64,000 nucleotides of DNA from Ischnura elegans (taxonomy: Eukaryota > Arthropoda > Insecta > Odonata > Coenagrionidae): contig NW_025791658.1 in the NCBI RefSeq assembly GCF_921293095.1, positions 6,324,001 through 6,388,000 of the forward strand, written 5' to 3'. The notes under the pieces were generated by a model. That model searched no databases, was not told the origin of the DNA, and worked only from the letters and a program-made list of their open reading frames with translations. Numbering within the stretch: the first letter of the stretch is position 1; every line of letters begins with the position of its first letter. A program made the position numbers and the translations under genes. Shown one piece after another: positions 59,351-64,000 of this stretch.

Positions 59351-61572
59351 TTAACCACCAACTTATTTTTCAGGCTACTCGTAATGAAGACGCACTTCTA
59401 ACCGTGAACTTTCTTCTCGCGCGTCTACCCGTTTTCCCATGCCGAGAGATCTTTCTTTCCAAAGTCTTTGTTTACTTCCTCCCGCGGCCTTCTGCTGATC
59501 TTGCTGACACCCATCTTACGCATCCCAAACCCCTCCTTCCCCAGCATTTCCCATTCACTCCCTCCCCCCTAAGGTGACAGGTCGAGTGCGTCGCAAAAAA
59601 TACGGCCCCCAAACGTAGACTGAGGCAGAGCTGAAGGCCATTTCCCCACCCTTCTTTCTCCTGCCCCCTTCACTACTGTTCACCACTCCTTTGTGCTGAC
59701 CACACTTCTTTCCTCAGGCGATCCCCATCCCACTCTTATTCACCCCACCCACTGGGAACGTTCCCCAATTGTGGAGAGAGGCATGGTTCATCATTACCTG
59801 CAACGGGGGTAAGTTATTAACCGGAGAGAGGCTGAAGAAGTATCTTCCACTATCAGGGAAATGGTGCCGCGCATATAATTCTCTCTCTTCTTCTCTGCTG
59901 ACGTTTCAATTGAAATTATTTTCTTTGCTCTTTCCTCACTATATTTATTTACGATTATTGCGCGACTATTTTTTAGTGCTAAAGCTAAGAAAATCTTTTC
60001 TCTACGTCAATGATTCTTTGCATAACTTTCAATACGGAGGAGAAAGGGACACGAAAACAAAATGAGGAGAATGTACAGGTTTTCGCGGGTCATTTTTGGG
60101 AATTCACGCAAGTGAACCAATACTTCACACACGTTGAGAAATGATGAAAAACATCTCTTGTAGAAAAACAATCAATGCGGATAATAACGTTTCCCTCTTT
60201 ATTTCTCCGATAATGGAAGATGTTTCTCCTGTCGTTTTCCGGTTGGAACCTTGCTCCTGTCGGCATAAAAGAAGAGAGAGAAATACTATATGAACATAGC
60301 ACTTCACACCCGGTACGAAGAATATGGTCCGGATGAAGAATAAAGTCTTTCGTAGCAACGTCTGCGAAGATGATGGAGTATCCGGACGGAGAGCTCAAAC
60401 AGAATTTACTTCAAATATTCGCCAGAAGATAATCATATCCTACGAAATTTAGAATCGTAACTGAATATCAACAAAAATAACCAATGGAAAAGATAGCACA
60501 TTCAACTGAATATACAGAGTAACTCGAAATATTAACTTACGAAGGTTATTTTGGAAACGGGTGGAGGCCCTCGTTTTTCTTTTTTTTCTCGTCACTGAGC
60601 GATAGAGGGCGACATAAATGGCGGTTAGGCCGGCTGCCGCTAACATTCCGTGAGTGCTGGAAACAAATATCTATCATGCGCGAACTTAATAGTTGTTATT
60701 CGCTCCTAACCACATATTTATAACATTAAATTCTTATAATAAACTTTGCAATTCATTATTTGATTACGTTTTCTAAACTTGTTGAGAATTTCTTAAGCGA
60801 TCGTTGATGTTGAAGTATGAACAAGAAATGGGAATTTTATGGTGGTATTATTATTTAACGATTTTTCACATCATAAATCGATAACAAAAAGCCTTTTCTA
60901 TGGATAATACCGAGAATAACCACCGAAAACATTTAAATAAGACCACTAAAGACAAAAAACGGCGGAAGAAACAAAAGCGAACATTTTTTTCGTGACTTAT
61001 GAAAAAGGTTTGAATTTACGAAACTCGATTTTACGAAGTGCCGATTTTCCGGTCCCACTGACTTCGTTAAATCAAGAGTTTACTGTATTTCTACCAAACC
61101 ATGCCAAAAACGATTTCATACAGTCATTTCACCGAATTCCACCAAAACGTTTCATAAAAACACAGCCCATAGATAGGCCTGAAACCTTCATTAACTAGAA
61201 AAAAGCTAGCGTGGACAGGATGCCTACTATCATGATTCTTCAGAAGTACAACATCAAACTGTCCCCCGTAAGGTGCTAAAATTGAGTTGTGCTGTATCTT
61301 AGCTGCATTGATTTCCTTTACAGAGTTTAATTCTGAATTCCATGTTACATCCTATTCTTTTCAAATTCCAAAGTATTTTCTGACATAATTCAGTCTTAAA
61401 CCAAGCTTAGCCAAGTACAGTTGTTAATCCCACAAAAATAAACAAATAAGACAGTGGGAGTTTCAAAGTTAAGTGCTAATTCTGTAAGATGAATAATGTT
61501 CGGAACCCAAGCTTATGTTTGGACTCATTTCACTGAGAGGAAGTGTTAAATACATGCATACACCCCTCCTCA

Positions 61573-62238
61573 GGGGTGATATCCCTGATTACATTGTTAA
61601 GGTTAATAACATTTACCAGTTTAAAAGGCTTATGACAGCTCAATGATATAAACTTTCCGTGCAAACCTAAATGAAAAATGATCTGGTCATAGTATTCATT
61701 GTCCAATGCATAATAATAAGTGCATATATATATATTATGTTGGTATATTTGTAACTATTCATTTTACGAAGACGTGTATAATTTATTTTTTGTTAATGTT
61801 TACATGGGTATACTCTTGTATGTGTTTTACCTTTTGTGCACACCGAATGAAAAATAATTTGGTTTCTTGTCCAAAGAACAATAATAAGAAAGTGTGCATA
61901 TATAACTGTATATGTATGTATATATATTTCACACGTGTGTGTATATAGCTTCAGAAGAGATGCATAATTTATACTTTGTATTTTTTTCCCTTGTTTATAA
62001 TCTTGTATGAATACCTAAGCATGTTTTCACTGTCATGTAATTGGAATTTTGTCTATGTTAACATATGTATACTCCTTTATGAATATTTACGAATGTTTCT
62101 ATTGGCATGTAATGCACAGGTATGAAATTCAAATAATTGGTATATTGTCCATTTGCAGCACCAGAACTAAAAAAAACGTTAAATTGTAATCCTGTTCCAT
62201 AGGACACTAGTCCTCGAACAATAAAATTCTATTCTATT
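61573..62238 (+). mobile_element. 5'-truncated LINE with ATTCT tail
   Basis: Flanked by a 7-bp duplication CTCCTCA (61566-61572; 62239-62245). Copy A is empty here (55130). It keeps about 22 codons of an ORF2 end, GDIPDYIVKVNNIYQFKRL, then a 0.6-kb AT-rich 3' UTR, an AATAAA at about 62219 and an ATTCTATTCTATT tail. Pentamer tails and an IPxxVxxxxSVxxFKxxL-like ending are seen in CR1/Jockey-type elements; the exact clade is uncertain. Confidence 0.72.
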
Positions 62239-62433
62239 CTCCTCAAATCATAGCTCTGCTATAATTGCATGTGATATGGTTTGTTTACTCACGTTAAGAA
62301 TGACATACCAGAGTCGAAAATAAAGTTGGTGGTGGAGTAGTGTATAAAATTGTGAAAATTCCTATTGGTGTTGAATATTATAACATGGACATACCGTATT
62401 TATACCAAACCAAGCCAGAAACAATTTCATATA

Positions 62434-63381
62434 CAGGCGGTCCCCGACTTTCGTACACAATGCGTTCCCGAGAACTTGCACGAAAGTCGAATGTACGAAA
62501 GTCAAACCATTGAATTCCATACTAATTAGGGGTTACGTTCCAAAAGAGCGGAATATATGTACTAAAACCTTTTTTTTCACGGATTTTATTTCAATTGACT
62601 TAATTTTAATAATATGTCGATAAAACTCCTCAAATCATCTAATTACTTTCGAAAATACTCAGAAAATGCAAAGAAAAGTTTAAAAAACAAGAACTCTGTT
62701 GGCTTTCGACTGAAACTTCCTCTTGGCGTTTAAGTTGACATTCCACTTATTACGTCCACTATAAATGAAAAGACATATCAAGAAGCATAACAAAATGTAA
62801 TTGTTGAACCCGCACTCTGGATACCTTTTATTTTTACACCAAAATTCGGCATTTGGCAGGTGACATTCGTGATTGCGTATATTTTGCATTTTATTAAAAA
62901 AAGACATAAGACAAACGGAATTCGGGTGATATTTCGTGCAATATCATTGCTGAAGGTGTACATGAATTAAACAGCACTCGAATGAAAAATCAAAATTTGA
63001 AAGAAGATATTACTAGTTTTATTGAAAGCTATTTGATGATGTCTAGTCAACTTCTTTTGAAAAATATCTTCAATGAAGGCTTTCTTCTTCTCTTGATAAA
63101 GGAGCCTATAGGAGATCTCTCCCAAATAAATCACCTAGATTAGAGTCAACTACCAACAATTCCCTTCATTATATACGTTTGTATTGTTCGCATATACTGC
63201 CATTTGAAACAATTGAATGTTGGGATGTGCAATAAACATCGCGGGAATTTAAAAAAAATTACAGCCCAACGTCCGAAAGTCTGAATTTAGCGTACGAAAG
63301 TCAAGTAAAAGGTGCCAATTTTGAACGTACGAAAGTGCGAATTGTACAAAAGTCGAGTGTACGAAAGTCGAGGACCGCCTG
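62434..63381. mobile_element. Tigger-type MITE (CAGGCGGTCC ends)
   Basis: 948 bp. Termini CAGGCGGTCCCCGACTTTCG and, complemented, CAGGCGGTCCTCGACTTTCG with TA at 62432-62433 and 63382-63383. ACGAAAGTCGA words repeat near both ends. Copy A is empty at 61117. The centre is non-coding. Confidence 0.88.
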
Positions 63382-63440
63382 TAGTCATTTCACCGAATTC
63401 CACCCTAAGGTTTCATACATACGCAGCCCCCAGATGTACA

Positions 63441-64000
63441 GGCACTGGTATCACATGCTAAGCACCCTTGATGGATGATTAATAATTAGAATTTTTTTCC
63501 TAAACACTGGTTGTATAGGATAAACATTGACTAAATTAAGGGGGAGATCTCATATGAATCCTTCACTGCCATAAATGCTGTATGTCACTAAATCCTACAT
63601 GAAATTTTACAAGCCAATGGCCAAACTAGTTAAATAGCGATTGACTTCAGGAGAAAATATTTTACTCAAAAAAACTTAAACTATACACAAATGTAAAAAG
63701 AAATGAAAATAATTATAAAAATACATTAAATTTTACATTATTAGAAATCAATAACTATGCAAAAGTGTACTTATATCTTTATAAAGAAAAAAATTCTCCC
63801 ATTCAAAGACATGTACACTTAAGTAAACAAAAATAGGGAAGTGCACTAATTTTTTTTATTGCTGAATTTGAAAGTTTAGCCTAAAAAAGAAACATTAGTA
63901 TAGTCACTTTTATTTTCTGCATCTGGGGTATGCACTTTAAAACGTTTTGAAAGTCGGAAAATTTCATGTTGCGCTGAAACACAGTGCCTCCATCTTGATT
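63441..64000. other. No recognisable feature
   Basis: AT-rich sequence right of the duplication. No gene or repeat that I can support. Confidence 0.4.

Larger units (their letters stand above)
55290..61085 (+). mobile_element. Tigger-type element T2 (5.8 kb, contains piggyBac)
   Basis: Termini CAGTAAACTCTCGATTATTC and, complemented, CAGTAAACTCTTGATTTAAC with TA at 55288-55289 and 61086-61087. TCGATTATACGAAG and CGGTCCC words follow inside both ends. Copy B has the empty TA site (CATACCGTATTTATACC, 62390). The piggyBac insertion (56811-59350) accounts for 2.5 kb. The remaining 3.3 kb holds a transposase C-terminal relic and long non-coding flanks. Confidence 0.87.
48500..63440 (+). repeat. 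Old 640-bp tandem duplication expanded by insertions
   Basis: Copy A survives as 48500-48646, 49541-49673, 50451-50479, 55052-55289 and 61086-61190. Copy B survives as 61191-61572, 62239-62433 and 63382-63440. The summed host pieces are about 650 and 640 bp and align in order, for example GCTGTATCT...CATTGATTTCCT at 48620 and 61290, CCACAAAAATAAAC at 49648 and 61432, TACACCCCTCCTC at 55125 and 61559, and CATTTCACCGAATTCCACC at 61125 and 63385. All other sequence is mobile DNA. Confidence 0.85.

Noticed and set aside
61706-61948. 80-codon cysteine- and tyrosine-rich frame
   Set aside because: It comes from TATATG/TGTGTATA low-complexity sequence in the 3' UTR of the truncated LINE.

Overview
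The window looks like repeat-dense, AT-rich nuclear DNA from an insect. A ZAD (zf-AD) domain gene and a C2H2 array point to arthropods, as do a MADF/BESS protein and a THAP relic. GT-AG introns, Penelope-like, RTE, PIF/Harbinger, piggyBac, hAT and pogo/Tigger remnants, and no prokaryotic operon structure, show it is eukaryotic. I suspect a hemimetabolous insect (a damselfly would fit), but that is a guess. Very little is host coding sequence: a ZAD gene start (5331-5763, minus) and a large zinc-finger 3' exon (34605-36145, minus). Everything else I can identify is transposon-derived or repeat.

Layout. 1-3.2 kb: two inverted copies of a ~667-bp MITE (family M) flank a dead Penelope-like GIY-YIG relic. 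5.3-5.8 kb: ZAD exons. 5.9-16.5 kb: a giant inverted repeat whose arms are arrays of a ~540-bp satellite unit, minus-oriented on the left and plus-oriented on the right, with a foldback hairpin and two hAT MITEs in the right arm. 17.9-20.2 kb: a candidate degraded hAT element holding a solo LTR. 21.6-22.3 kb: a THAP pseudogene. 23.3-27 kb: a PIF/Harbinger element with a reconstructable 356-aa transposase and an antisense MADF/BESS partner inside its intron. 27.4-29.2 kb: two more M copies. 30.7-33.7 kb: one TIR element nested in another. 33.9-36.1 kb: a Tigger-like MITE abutting the zinc-finger gene.

37.2-47.6 kb is a Russian doll. Element H2 is split by element X, which carries foldback F and Tigger T1, and T1 is split by H1, a near-pristine relative of H2. 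The H family combines ~545-bp inverted arms, a TTA target duplication, a pogo/Tigger-type transposase relic and a tRNA-like module in each arm. Foldback F, unrelated in sequence, also carries a tRNA-like module in each arm.

48.5-63.4 kb is an old ~640-bp tandem duplication. One copy swelled to ~12.7 kb and the other to ~2.2 kb by insertion of a solo LTR, three Tigger-type elements, a TIR element carrying a tRNA-like gene and a complete but dead 3.3-kb RTE element, a piggyBac inside the largest Tigger, and a truncated LINE. Because each insertion has an empty paralogous site in the other copy, most ends and target duplications can be read to the base.
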